Shown: piece by piece, positions 19,701 through 27,023 of the stretch | How positions within the stretch are numbered: position 1 is the stretch's first letter | Layout: each line of letters starts with the position of its first letter | Source: Cronobacter muytjensii ATCC 51329 | GTDB taxonomy: Bacteria; Pseudomonadota; Gammaproteobacteria; Enterobacterales; Enterobacteriaceae | Direction: 5' to 3' | Length of the DNA: 64,000 nt | NCBI RefSeq assembly: GCF_001277195.1 | Contig: NZ_CP012268.1 | Coordinates: 3,348,001 to 3,412,000 of the forward strand | The notes under the pieces: generated by a model | The model's database searches: none | Seen by the model: the letters and a program-made list of their open reading frames with translations, nothing else | What the model was told of the DNA's origin: nothing | Translations under genes and position numbers: made by a program

Positions 19701-20581
19701 TTTTCGGCGTAGGATTTTAAAACGTCCAGGTAACCATACACAGGAACATGCGTGAACCGCTCTTTTTTAGTCCAGGAGGTATCCAGCGTAGACGAGCCAT
19801 CTTCACGTTTGCGGTAGAAATATTTTGAATGCGCTAAAAATGCGGCATGTCCGTTTTTTTCACCTTGTAAATAGTGAGCAACGAAATGTGCATCCTCAAA
19901 ATTAGGCTTCACTCTGGCATCGAAAAAGACGTTTTTGGATGCGATCATTTCAGTACGGAAAAACGCCGTACTGGCTGAAAGCTGGATCTCTTTTTCCATT
20001 TCAGCAAGCGACACCAGCTGATTGCCCTTTTTAAACTTATAAGCCAAAGGGTGTGCATCTTTATATTGATTCTTAGCCTCATAAAACATAATGATATTAC
20101 AACCTACCATTTTAACGTCTTTATCCTGATGCTGATAAAGAAAAGCGTCGAGGTTGTAAAAATAATCGACATCAACAAAATCATCCGGGTCGATAAATGT
20201 CACCCACTCCGTAGCCACATGCTGCAACCCGTTATTACGTGCAGAAGATTGCCCGGCATTCTCCTGATAAATATAAATAATATTATTCGGATATTTCTTT
20301 TGCCATTTTTTAATAATGTCGCCAGAATTATCTGTCGAGCCATCATCGACCAGGATCAGCTGAATATGCTTTTTAAACTTCAGCCGCTGATTGATAAAGC
20401 TTTTAAAATAGTCATCCAGAAAAGCACTGACATTATATACCGCCGAGACCACCGTATATTCGTAATGCCCGTCCTCTTTTTTAATATGCAGTTTGCTTAG
20501 TTTCCGCGCCTGATTGGCAGCCATGTCGCTGAAGAACAGTTTGGGGTCCCTTACCAGCTTGCGAAGTTTATTATTAAACAT
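16793..20581 (-). CDS. Multidomain capsule polymerase: GT2 glycosyltransferase, TagF-like phosphotransferase, TPR tail
   Basis: A 1262-residue protein and the likely capsule polymerase. Residues 40 to about 330 form a GT-A family 2 domain (VDDGSTD at 78-84, DPDD at 131-134, ED at 229-230). Residues about 485-850 resemble CDP-glycerol:glycerophosphotransferases of the TagF type, with FLQHG (588-592), MPTWR (661-665) and TDYSSVAFE (757-765). The remaining roughly 390 residues are helical repeats of TPR type. I chose the ATG at 20581 (MFNNKL), which overlaps the upstream gene by eight bases and has a GGAAC ribosome site; an upstream ATG at 20596 is possible. The middle of the gene is very A+T rich compared with the core. 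Exact sugar and polyol are unknown. Confidence 0.85.
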   Translation of the reverse strand: MFNNKLRKLVRDPKLFFSDMAANQARKLSKLHIKKEDGHYEYTVVSAVYNVSAFLDDYFKSFINQRLKFKKHIQLILVDDGSTDNSGDIIKKWQKKYPNNIIYIYQENAGQSSARNNGLQHVATEWVTFIDPDDFVDVDYFYNLDAFLYQHQDKDVKMVGCNIIMFYEAKNQYKDAHPLAYKFKKGNQLVSLAEMEKEIQLSASTAFFRTEMIASKNVFFDARVKPNFEDAHFVAHYLQGEKNGHAAFLAHSKYFYRKREDGSSTLDTSWTKKERFTHVPVYGYLDVLKSYAEKEGTVPVNIQRTVIYEIVWYLKWLTNHDARSAFLSADEKQRFIHKLKELFGYLDKNTIMNFELAGAWFYHKVAMLSFFKDLQPDAQIVYVEKYDPHKHMAQLRYFSSFVGLEQITLDGVDVIPAYAKTIRHDFMDETLILERRLWVALGDAQHITVSVSGLPTRISLGGKQHKDGLNPCEIVNFFSCMMPKYAKKKDYMDAWVFIDRDTQADDNAEHLYRYVQKNYPEKKIFFALKRESHDWARLEKEGFNLLEFGSMEHKLALGSCSKVISSHANYYITNLLGPKMLTGRHFVFLQHGVIKDDLSGWLNTKEEINCFITSSSAEYHSISNDFTKYSCSKKEVFLTGLPRHDKLIDNRIQPERLIVIMPTWRQSIVGKVLGDGDEREINPSFFESDFALRWKSFLQSPLLAEYAKKYSYRVAFFPHFNILPYLEKFDVPEFIDVITHVTGSIQETFNRAALMITDYSSVAFEMAVQNKQTIYYQFDAKEFFAGHVYSKGYFDYREHGFGPVVETEKELFKELNTLLKNNAVPSAKILKRISQTFPYRDGHNCERTYQAIVSLDAPLPQGFADADIHRQYAQQATAARRWALAEKRWQAYLTLTLTQDEDAQGCAGLAEALRKQGKTVAARQIIDGWYARYPHQRHQALCVASALLDMAEHHWQQAAAHWQAAGEASVDNARYCYSLCRSEQVSVLETLCKKVRPVTGFHYARFCLLLAKKKWAEGIAYVEAQGVDVASPESLENKLLITLSWCYQQLNKLNEAHQCLVKYEKHIENDPQCRLKIARLAFLRQNWEKILTQLNKACTDVARLPDEHLYYYCVALLRTGKYAEMYVLYGTLNSALKNDIRFLKIYAQACLALKKTNEAIALFESQNKPDDEFSLIYAGALKEAGRFSQALLVVRNKIGRYNQKAWMLRCDLAQLCEDWDDAYDCWLNLLRHYPQQMPANAAEKLQNLRLLREFSVKSDIQQ

Positions 20582-21686
20582 TTTTGTGTGTTCCATTTTC
20601 AAAATATGTTTCCAGCATGTCAATCAGTTGGTCCTGATAATGATGAATACTTGTGTTACGTGAAGAAAAATCATTGGCGCAGAAGGAGTGCGGCGCCCCA
20701 TCATGCGGCCGTCTGTCAATCAGCGCCCGATAATGCATTTTCGCGGCGGGCGAGCGTACGTTGAAGTAATAACAAATATCCCTCGCGGGCGCGGCCATTC
20801 CCCTGATGTAGGCAAGCCAGGGCACCAGGAACGTCGGCAGGTTCAGGTCGTTATCGCTCCTGAATTTACAGGAGAGAAACGCATCAATTTGCTGGCGGTA
20901 TCGCTGCCGGGCCTCGGTAAACATGCTTTTGCGTAAGGGCACATACGTGTGCGCCAACGGCGCATCCGGTGTAAACCCCGTATCGTCAGCCAGCAGCGTT
21001 CTGGCATTTAACGACGCAGATAAGGCCGGTGTCGTGCTTCCGCGCTGCGCCATCGCCGTCAGGCTTTTGCGGGAGATAAAAAGCGATGCCAGACCGTTAC
21101 CTTTAAAAAAATGGCTGGCCGGGAGATCGCGTGCCACAAAAACATCGTCATTAAAATAGATAAAATGTTCCGCAAGCCCAGGAATATGGTGTAAATGCGC
21201 TTCGATAACGTGCGAGTTAAATGTAGGTAAATATTGCGACGGGATAATCTCTTCATGCGAAATAATTTTAACGTTGGCAATACGTTCTGCCCACGGCAAC
21301 GAATGCCCGTCAACGACAATATAAATAAAACGTACCCAGGGCATAAAACGCAATACGCTCAGCACTGAGTAATAGATTTCATTGTGATTATCAAAGCGCG
21401 CCAGGTCGCAGTCGGCGTTGTCACCCTGCTGTAAATGAGTGCGCCGGTACTGCTGAAATTTACTGCCCCAGCGCGGGTCGTTGTTATCAACCCAGGTAAA
21501 AACCACATCGACCGGGAAGTTAACCTCAAACATGCGCTCCAGTGCGAGGTCATGCTTAAGCAACACGCCCTCCTCTGTTACCGGACAATGGATTTCATTA
21601 AAAATGAGCGGGTGCTTTTTAAGCAGGTAATCTCTCAGGAACATGCCGGGGGAAGAGAGAAGCTTTCTGGCTTTTCTGTATAGCAT
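20574..21686 (-). CDS. Stealth-family capsule phosphotransferase
   Basis: A 370-residue Stealth protein. Enzymes of this family transfer hexose-1-phosphate from a nucleotide sugar to build phosphodiester-linked capsules (for example in meningococcal serogroups A and X). Conserved region 1 is VDVVFTWVDNNDPRW (59-73). Region 2 includes FDNHNEIYYSVLS (98-110), TFNSHVIE (155-162) and YFNDDVF (177-183). Later parts such as HTYVPLRKSMF and ALIDRRPHDGAPHSFCANDF fit regions 3 and 4. It starts two bases after kpsT ends and overlaps the polymerase gene, so the genes form one transcript. Donor sugar cannot be read from the sequence. Confidence 0.9.
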   Translation of the reverse strand: MLYRKARKLLSSPGMFLRDYLLKKHPLIFNEIHCPVTEEGVLLKHDLALERMFEVNFPVDVVFTWVDNNDPRWGSKFQQYRRTHLQQGDNADCDLARFDNHNEIYYSVLSVLRFMPWVRFIYIVVDGHSLPWAERIANVKIISHEEIIPSQYLPTFNSHVIEAHLHHIPGLAEHFIYFNDDVFVARDLPASHFFKGNGLASLFISRKSLTAMAQRGSTTPALSASLNARTLLADDTGFTPDAPLAHTYVPLRKSMFTEARQRYRQQIDAFLSCKFRSDNDLNLPTFLVPWLAYIRGMAAPARDICYYFNVRSPAAKMHYRALIDRRPHDGAPHSFCANDFSSRNTSIHHYQDQLIDMLETYFENGTHKNV

Positions 21687-21688
21687 GG

Positions 21689-22354
21689 TTACAGATTTTC
21701 CTGCGCCTTATAGGCATCAATGGCGCCATCAACATTATCGTAATAATGAACCTGATTTTCCCGCCCGATAAACACTGCCGCATCGCAATATTGTTTCAGC
21801 GAATTAAGGTTATGCGACACCATTAAAAAGCAGGCGTCACGATGGCGCTCTTCAAAGACCTTTTCGCATTTTTTACGAAAGCTGGCATCGCCAACGGCCG
21901 TCACTTCGTCCACCAGATAGTAATCAAACGTAAACGCCATGCTCAGGCCAAAGCCGAGGCGCGCTTTCATACCGGACGAGTACGCTTTGACAGGCATATC
22001 AAAATATTTGCCGAGCTCGGCGAAATCTTCGACAAACGCCACTTTCTGCCGTAATTCCTCTTTCGTTGCATAAAGCCGCGCCACGAATTTCACGTTTTCC
22101 CGGCCGGTCAGGCTGCCCTGAAAACCGCCCGCCAGCCCGACTGGCCAGGAGATCGTCGCGCTGGAGATAATCCGCCCTTTATCCGGGTTATCCGTACCGC
22201 CAATCATGCGCAGCAGCGTCGATTTTCCCGCGCCGTTGCGCCCGATGAGCGCCACGCTCTTGCCGGACGGTAGCGTCAGGCTGAGATCCTTAAATACATA
22301 ATGTCGCCCTGCGGGCGTGCGGTACGATTTGGTGAGATTTTCAATAGTAATCAT
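21689..22354 (-). CDS. kpsT: Capsule ABC transporter ATPase KpsT
   Basis: ATP-binding subunit of the capsule exporter, 221 residues. Walker A is GRNGAGKST, the signature is YSSGMKARLGFGLSMAF (with the SSG variant typical of polysaccharide exporters) and Walker B is YYLVDEVTAVGD. Its ATG overlaps the kpsM stop by four bases (ATGA), which implies coupled translation. With KpsM it moves the lipid-linked capsule chain across the inner membrane. Confidence 0.96.
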   Translation of the reverse strand: MITIENLTKSYRTPAGRHYVFKDLSLTLPSGKSVALIGRNGAGKSTLLRMIGGTDNPDKGRIISSATISWPVGLAGGFQGSLTGRENVKFVARLYATKEELRQKVAFVEDFAELGKYFDMPVKAYSSGMKARLGFGLSMAFTFDYYLVDEVTAVGDASFRKKCEKVFEERHRDACFLMVSHNLNSLKQYCDAAVFIGRENQVHYYDNVDGAIDAYKAQENL

Positions 22355-23127
22355 GAGGTCAGCATCGCCTCTTCCTGGTGACGATAGAGTGCAAGGCCGG
22401 TGAAGAGCGCCACCAGCGTGCTGATGGCGAGATACGCAAGACTCGCGCCGTCGCTCTCATAGCTGGTTGCCAGCGACTCCCGCGTCAGCTCGACGACATG
22501 CACCAACGGGTTCCATGCCACCCAGCGTTGATATTCCTGCGGAATAGTATTGAGCGAATACATCACGCAGGAGATAAAATAGAGCGGGCGCGTCAGCAGT
22601 GGCAGGAACTTTTCAGCTTCCGGAAATGCGCTGCTGATGACCATAAAAATCAGCCCGATGGCGAAGGAGAAAATAATCAGGCAGCCCCAGACGCTAAATA
22701 ACGTTAAGAGGTGTGAGCAGGTAAATACTTCGCCCATCATCGCCAGCATGGCGAGCAGCAGCAGATAAACCGCAATATAAATCCCCGCCTCCAGCAGCGT
22801 TCTGGCGATAATCGTATCGACAGGTTTTACCGGACGATAATTAAAAAGCCCCTGATTCGCATCGACGGCGTTAACAGAGCGCCCTGTAATATGACTAAAA
22901 ATAAAATAGGGAATAATGCCGCTTAATAAAAACACCGGAAAAGAAATATCCGGCAGCGTTCGTTCCATGACGAAATCCAGAACAAACAATAAAATAGCGA
23001 GATGCAGTAAAGGCTCAAGCAACGCCCAGCCGTAACCGAGGCGGAACTTGCCGAAACGCGTTTTTATCTCCCTTAAAAACAACGCCAGAACGGTGGCGCG
23101 TTGAACAGCCAGTCCATGTCTTTTCAT
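22351..23127 (-). CDS. kpsM: Capsule ABC transporter permease KpsM
   Basis: Membrane subunit of the capsule exporter, 258 residues with about six membrane spans. It has the family landmarks FLREIKTRFGKFRLGYGWALLEP, PDISFPVFLLSGIIPYFIF, GLFNYRPVKPVDTIIARTLLE and the C-terminal LYRHQEEAMLTS. The ATG at 23127 gives the exact E. coli length and has an AGGA ribosome site eight bases away; reading farther upstream would run through the ops element. It is the first gene of the - strand capsule operon. Confidence 0.96.
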   Translation of the reverse strand: MKRHGLAVQRATVLALFLREIKTRFGKFRLGYGWALLEPLLHLAILLFVLDFVMERTLPDISFPVFLLSGIIPYFIFSHITGRSVNAVDANQGLFNYRPVKPVDTIIARTLLEAGIYIAVYLLLLAMLAMMGEVFTCSHLLTLFSVWGCLIIFSFAIGLIFMVISSAFPEAEKFLPLLTRPLYFISCVMYSLNTIPQEYQRWVAWNPLVHVVELTRESLATSYESDGASLAYLAISTLVALFTGLALYRHQEEAMLTS

Positions 23128-23464
23128 TAACCGATCCTGTAAGAATGCTGCGAACAGGCTACCGCCGTGGGGTATACCCATAGCCGTGGCGAGGCGCGCT
23201 TCCGCTGCCGTAAAAAAGCAGCGCACGCGTGCTGTTGCTCGCGTGTATATAAACCGAGTTAATCTAAGCTCATTTATTATTTGCCGTAGTTATCAATGAT
23301 TCCGGCAGCAGAAGGGCGTTACAATAATTCAGGCGCGTAAAATATCACAACACATCATCCCCACAAATAAATTATGGCGGTTTTACTTTTTTGGATTTTA
23401 TTTTTCCTGGCTTTTGTTTCTCTCTTTTTATTTACTTAACCGCCGAAAATATCCACCAGAAGCC
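23128..23464. other. Gene-free leader of the kpsM operon
   Basis: This interval holds the ops element near its left end and, farther up, A+T-rich sequence around 23260-23450 where the promoter should be. I cannot place promoter boxes reliably. No reading frame here looks like a gene. Confidence 0.6.
23155..23166 (-). promoter_or_regulatory. ops element (RfaH recruitment site) ahead of kpsM
   Basis: On the - strand the sequence GGCGGTAGCCTG lies 27 bases upstream of the kpsM start. It matches the ops core GGCGGTAG followed by TG at the expected spacing. In enterobacteria such sites pause RNA polymerase and load RfaH, which lets it read through long surface-polysaccharide operons. The flanking sequence is only loosely like the longer JUMPstart consensus. 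Confidence 0.85.
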
Positions 23465-24370
23465 TTACATCGTCATATTTTCGTAAAACTGAGTAACGCC
23501 TTCATAGCCGAGTGCGAAATTGATATAGCTCACCAGCGCTGGCGCGTTGAGTTTGCGCCCCGGATAGACCAGATAGAGATCGTTACCGGTGACGGCCCAC
23601 TCTGGCAGGATATTGACCAGTGCGCCCTGGCGCAGTATGTCGTCCAGTAAGAAAGCGGGCAGTAACGTGATGCCCGCTCCGGCCAGCGCGCTTTCGCGGG
23701 CATAAAGCAAATTATCGGTCTGGTGCACAGGATTCAGATGACAGCGGTAGAGTTCACGGTCGCGCTGCAGCAGCCACTCCGTCCAGGCGCGGTGCACCAC
23801 GACGCGGTGTTCCACCAGTTGTGACGGGTGAGTAAGGCGCGGGAAGCGAGAGAGATAGCCCGGCGAGGCGACCAGATAACGCGGACAGTGCCCAATTTTA
23901 CGGCCAATCAGCGAGGAGTCCTGCGGTTTACCGGTGCGCAGCGCCACGTCAAACCCTTCCATCACCAGATCCCGCACGTCGTCAGAGATAAAAACCTCCA
24001 GCGTGATATCCGGGTATTTCGCGAGAAATTCCGCATTCATGCGCGCCAGCAGCGTCGCGCCGATACCCGCCGGGCTGGTAATACGTAACCGACCACTGGG
24101 GTTGTCGCGCAGGCGCTGAACGGCGAGATCCGCGCGCTCGCTGGCATCGAGCATTTCACGACAGTGAACCAGATAATGTTCGCCTGCAAAGGTCAGGCTC
24201 AGCTTGCGCGTGGTGCGGTTGAGCAACCGCAGCCCGACATGCGCCTCCAGCTGGCTGATACGCTGGCTGACGCTTGATTTCGGCAGGCCCGCTTTCTGCG
24301 CCGCCGCCGTAAAGCTGCCGGTTTCCGCCACCAGCGCGAAGAGTGCCATATCCTGCAGTTGCTTAAACAT
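23465..24370 (-). CDS. LysR-family transcriptional regulator (CrgA-like group)
   Basis: A 301-residue LysR-type regulator. The N-terminal winged helix contains GSFTAAAQKAGLPKSSVSQRISQLEAHVGLRLLNRTTRKLSLT, followed by a linker helix and the effector-binding domain beginning SGRLRITSPAGIGATLL. It is divergent from the reductase gene at 24491 with a 120-base gap, the classic layout for a LysR regulator and its target. The effector is unknown. It also lies upstream of the capsule operon on the same strand, but 337 bases away. Confidence 0.88.
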   Translation of the reverse strand: MFKQLQDMALFALVAETGSFTAAAQKAGLPKSSVSQRISQLEAHVGLRLLNRTTRKLSLTFAGEHYLVHCREMLDASERADLAVQRLRDNPSGRLRITSPAGIGATLLARMNAEFLAKYPDITLEVFISDDVRDLVMEGFDVALRTGKPQDSSLIGRKIGHCPRYLVASPGYLSRFPRLTHPSQLVEHRVVVHRAWTEWLLQRDRELYRCHLNPVHQTDNLLYARESALAGAGITLLPAFLLDDILRQGALVNILPEWAVTGNDLYLVYPGRKLNAPALVSYINFALGYEGVTQFYENMTM

Positions 24371-24490
24371 GATTGTTCATCTCTCACGAACACGCCGTTC
24401 TGGATTGTCCATCTTATCACCCTCTGTCAGCCCGCATAGACTACATTCAACACAACATTCTCTGAACAAACTCAGCAAAAGGAACACACC

Positions 24491-25492
24491 ATGTCTGTTA
24501 AAGCGATTGCCGTTAATCCGGACGCGCCGGAAAACTTTATTGAAATCACCCAGCCGATGCCGCAGCCTGGCGATTACGATTTGCTGGTGGAAGTGAAAGC
24601 GGTCTCCATTAACCCGGTCGACACTAAAGTGCATGCCAGCCTGAAGAAAAACGGGTTGCAGGCGCCGCGCGTGCTGGGCTGGGATGCGAGCGGCATCGTG
24701 ACGGCCGTGGGCGGCAAGGTCAGCGGGTTTAAGGCGGGCGATGAAGTCTATTATGCCGGGGATATTACCCGTTCTGGCAGCAACGCCAGCCATCAGTTGA
24801 TCGACGCCCGCATCGTGGGCCATAAACCGCGCACGCTCTCCTGGGCTGCCGCAGCCGCCATCCCGCTGACGGCGCTGACCGCGTGGGAAGGGTTATTCGA
24901 ACGCCTGAAGATTCAGGATGCGGGTGAAGAGAAAACGCTGCTGATTATCGGCGGCGCGGGCGGTGTGGGCTCGCTTGCGATCCCGTTTGCGCGCCTGCAC
25001 AGCAAAGCGAAAATCATCGCCACCGCCTCGCGTGAAGATTCCGCGCAGTGGTGCCGGGATCGTGGCGCGGATCTGGTGGTGAACTATCAGGATCTGCCGG
25101 GCGAGCTGGCGAAGCACGACATTAAATTTGTCGATTACATTTTCATTCTGAATGATACCGACGGTCACTGGGCGGCGGTGAGCCAGCTTATCGCGCCGCA
25201 GGGGCATATTTGCAGCATCGTGGAAAACGCGCATCCACTGGATCAGGACGCGCTGAAGTCGAAATCCGCCGCGCTGCACTGGGAATTCATGTATACCCGC
25301 AGCATGTACCAGACCGCCGATATGGCGCGCCAGGGCGAGATCCTGAACGAGGTCGCGAAGCTGGTGGATGCCGGCGAAGTGGAGAGCGCGCTGAGCGAAA
25401 CCTTCCACGGGCTGAGCGTTGAGAGTATTACCCACGCACACCGTAAAGTGCTGGAAGGCCATATGCGCGGCAAGGTAGTCGTGGCGTTTTAA
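24491..25492 (+). CDS. Zinc-type alcohol dehydrogenase-like / quinone oxidoreductase-family NADPH reductase
   Basis: Medium-chain dehydrogenase/reductase of 333 residues. A GroES-like N-terminal domain (SINPVDTKVHASLK, VLGWDASGIVTAVG, FKAGDEVYYAG) is followed by a Rossmann domain with the nucleotide loop LIIGGAGGVGSLAIPFAR. The catalytic zinc cysteines of true alcohol dehydrogenases are absent, so it is more likely a zinc-free quinone or enone reductase despite the family name. A good AAAGGAA ribosome site precedes the ATG. It is probably controlled by the divergent LysR gene. Confidence 0.87.
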   Translation: MSVKAIAVNPDAPENFIEITQPMPQPGDYDLLVEVKAVSINPVDTKVHASLKKNGLQAPRVLGWDASGIVTAVGGKVSGFKAGDEVYYAGDITRSGSNASHQLIDARIVGHKPRTLSWAAAAAIPLTALTAWEGLFERLKIQDAGEEKTLLIIGGAGGVGSLAIPFARLHSKAKIIATASREDSAQWCRDRGADLVVNYQDLPGELAKHDIKFVDYIFILNDTDGHWAAVSQLIAPQGHICSIVENAHPLDQDALKSKSAALHWEFMYTRSMYQTADMARQGEILNEVAKLVDAGEVESALSETFHGLSVESITHAHRKVLEGHMRGKVVVAF

Positions 25493-25499
25493 GACACAG

Positions 25500-25529
25500 G
25501 GAGGGTAAGCGCGGCGCGTTTACCCTCTC
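25500..25529. repeat. Intergenic palindromic repeat, copy 1
   Basis: An imperfect palindrome with GAGGGTAA and TTACCCTC arms around a GCGCGGCGCG core. Related sequences of the form gggtaagcgc...acccgcc occur at 25585-25619, 31271-31301 and 31327-31353, which suggests a dispersed short intergenic repeat. Confidence 0.6.
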
Positions 25530-25584
25530 GCATTGCGCGACGCGTGGTTTACCCGCCCTGTATGTATGCGCGCTTGCGAATAGC

Positions 25585-25619
25585 CGTAGGGCAGGTAGGC
25601 GCGGTACACCCGCCCTCCA
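25585..25619. repeat. Intergenic palindromic repeat, copy 2
   Basis: GTAGGGCAGGTAGGCGCGG followed by ACACCCGCCCTCC forms an imperfect inverted repeat between the reductase gene and nadR. It resembles the short GTAGGGnGGGTAAGCGC repeats common between enterobacterial genes. Confidence 0.6.
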
Positions 25620-25633
25620 GCCCCTTCTGCCCG

Positions 25634-26863
25634 CTACGCCTGCTCGCCCATCAGCTGTTTCACCAGCTCCACGCAGCGCAGGAAACGGGAGTCGTAATCC
25701 GGCTCCTCGACGTGCACATAGTCAATCTTGTTCTCTTCGAGCATCGACACCAGCAGCGACTGGAACTCTTTGCGATCCACCGAGCTTCCAAGGCTTCTCA
25801 GTCCATCCGCCACCCACGGCGTGTTGTTCTCCAGCAGGATAACCAGGTCGAAGCGGTATTCATCTACCAGCGCCTGTACGAACGGATGTTCACGCCCTTC
25901 ATATTTTTTGCAGAACGCCTGGGTGGTTACGAAATCGGTGTCGATAAACGCCACTTTATTGGCATATTTCACCGCGAAATCAATATATTGCGCATGACCA
26001 AGCGCAATTTTGTCGTAGTCGGAATATTGCAGCGCCATCTCGTCGCCGCCCAGGTGCGAGAACACATAATCGCGGCCATATTCCCAGGCGCTGGTGGTGT
26101 TGAAGATATTGGCGAGCTTATTGACCAGCATCGATTTCCCGCTCGACTCGCCGCCGAGGATCGCCACCGTACGTACAAAGAACGGCTTCACCTCGGTCGG
26201 GATATACTCCCAGTAACGGAACGGGTTGGCGCGGATCTGCGCCCCGCTGATATTCATAAAGGTGCGTTTGGGGTCGATAATCACGGTCTCGATGCCGAGA
26301 TGTTCGCGATACTGCGGCGCATCCGCCTCCTCGGAGGTATAGATGGTGTCGGGCTCAATACCCTTCTCCTCCATAAACGCTTTAATCCCCTCGCTCCAGA
26401 CGTCCCAGCCGTGCGGGTACGGCTCCATGCCCTCTTCATTAAAGGCGTGAATACGGATGTTTTTCTGGTATTTGAAGGTTTGCAGCAGCCAGCGCAGGCG
26501 GTCGCTGATGGTGGGCTGCTGCGACATTGCGCTCTCTTCAAACAGCGTGCGGTCGCGCTTTTCGTCGTAGCCCATGATGATGTGCAACTCGTCGACCTGG
26601 CTACAGGCGCGCTGGATCAGATAAATATGGCCGGTATGCAGCGGATAAAACTTGCCGAACACGACGCCGACGCGCTTCTGGCGGCGCGGAAACTCAAGGC
26701 CCAGAAAGCGGTGCAGCGCTTCGAGCTTCTGCGCGCTGGGGCTTTTGATTTTGGCGTTGAGCAGCTGGCTTAAATAGCCCTTGGTCATGCCGCAGGCCGC
26801 CGCCACCTGTTGTAGCGTGCAGCCCTTTTGACGGATCGCGGTTTTAAGATAGTCGAATGACAA
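25634..26863 (-). CDS. nadR: Trifunctional NAD regulator / NMN adenylyltransferase / ribosylnicotinamide kinase NadR
   Basis: NadR represses NAD synthesis genes and salvages nicotinamide riboside, 409 residues against 410 in E. coli. An N-terminal Cro-like helix-turn-helix (TLQQVAAACGMTKGYLSQLL) precedes the NMN adenylyltransferase domain with GKFYPLHTGHIYLI. The C-terminal kinase domain has the Walker A loop GGESSGKS. The start appears to be TTG, 9 bases after a GGAGG ribosome site, giving MSFDYLKTAI. Last gene of serB-radA-nadR. Confidence 0.96.
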   Translation of the reverse strand: MSFDYLKTAIRQKGCTLQQVAAACGMTKGYLSQLLNAKIKSPSAQKLEALHRFLGLEFPRRQKRVGVVFGKFYPLHTGHIYLIQRACSQVDELHIIMGYDEKRDRTLFEESAMSQQPTISDRLRWLLQTFKYQKNIRIHAFNEEGMEPYPHGWDVWSEGIKAFMEEKGIEPDTIYTSEEADAPQYREHLGIETVIIDPKRTFMNISGAQIRANPFRYWEYIPTEVKPFFVRTVAILGGESSGKSMLVNKLANIFNTTSAWEYGRDYVFSHLGGDEMALQYSDYDKIALGHAQYIDFAVKYANKVAFIDTDFVTTQAFCKKYEGREHPFVQALVDEYRFDLVILLENNTPWVADGLRSLGSSVDRKEFQSLLVSMLEENKIDYVHVEEPDYDSRFLRCVELVKQLMGEQA

Positions 26864-27023
26864 GATGCGCTGCCTCCTGCAATTACCCTTTATATGTCAC
26901 GCTGCGGTGCGTTGGCTTCGCTTGCGTCCCCGGACGCTGACTTCAGTAAGCGCCCCGGGCTCACAAACGCGCCGCCTTCCCGCAACGCGAATGATTGTGG
27001 GTAATAACCCATTGAATAATTAA

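Noticed and set aside
23128..23226. 33-residue N-terminal extension of KpsM
   Set aside because: It reads through the ops element and has no KpsM similarity.
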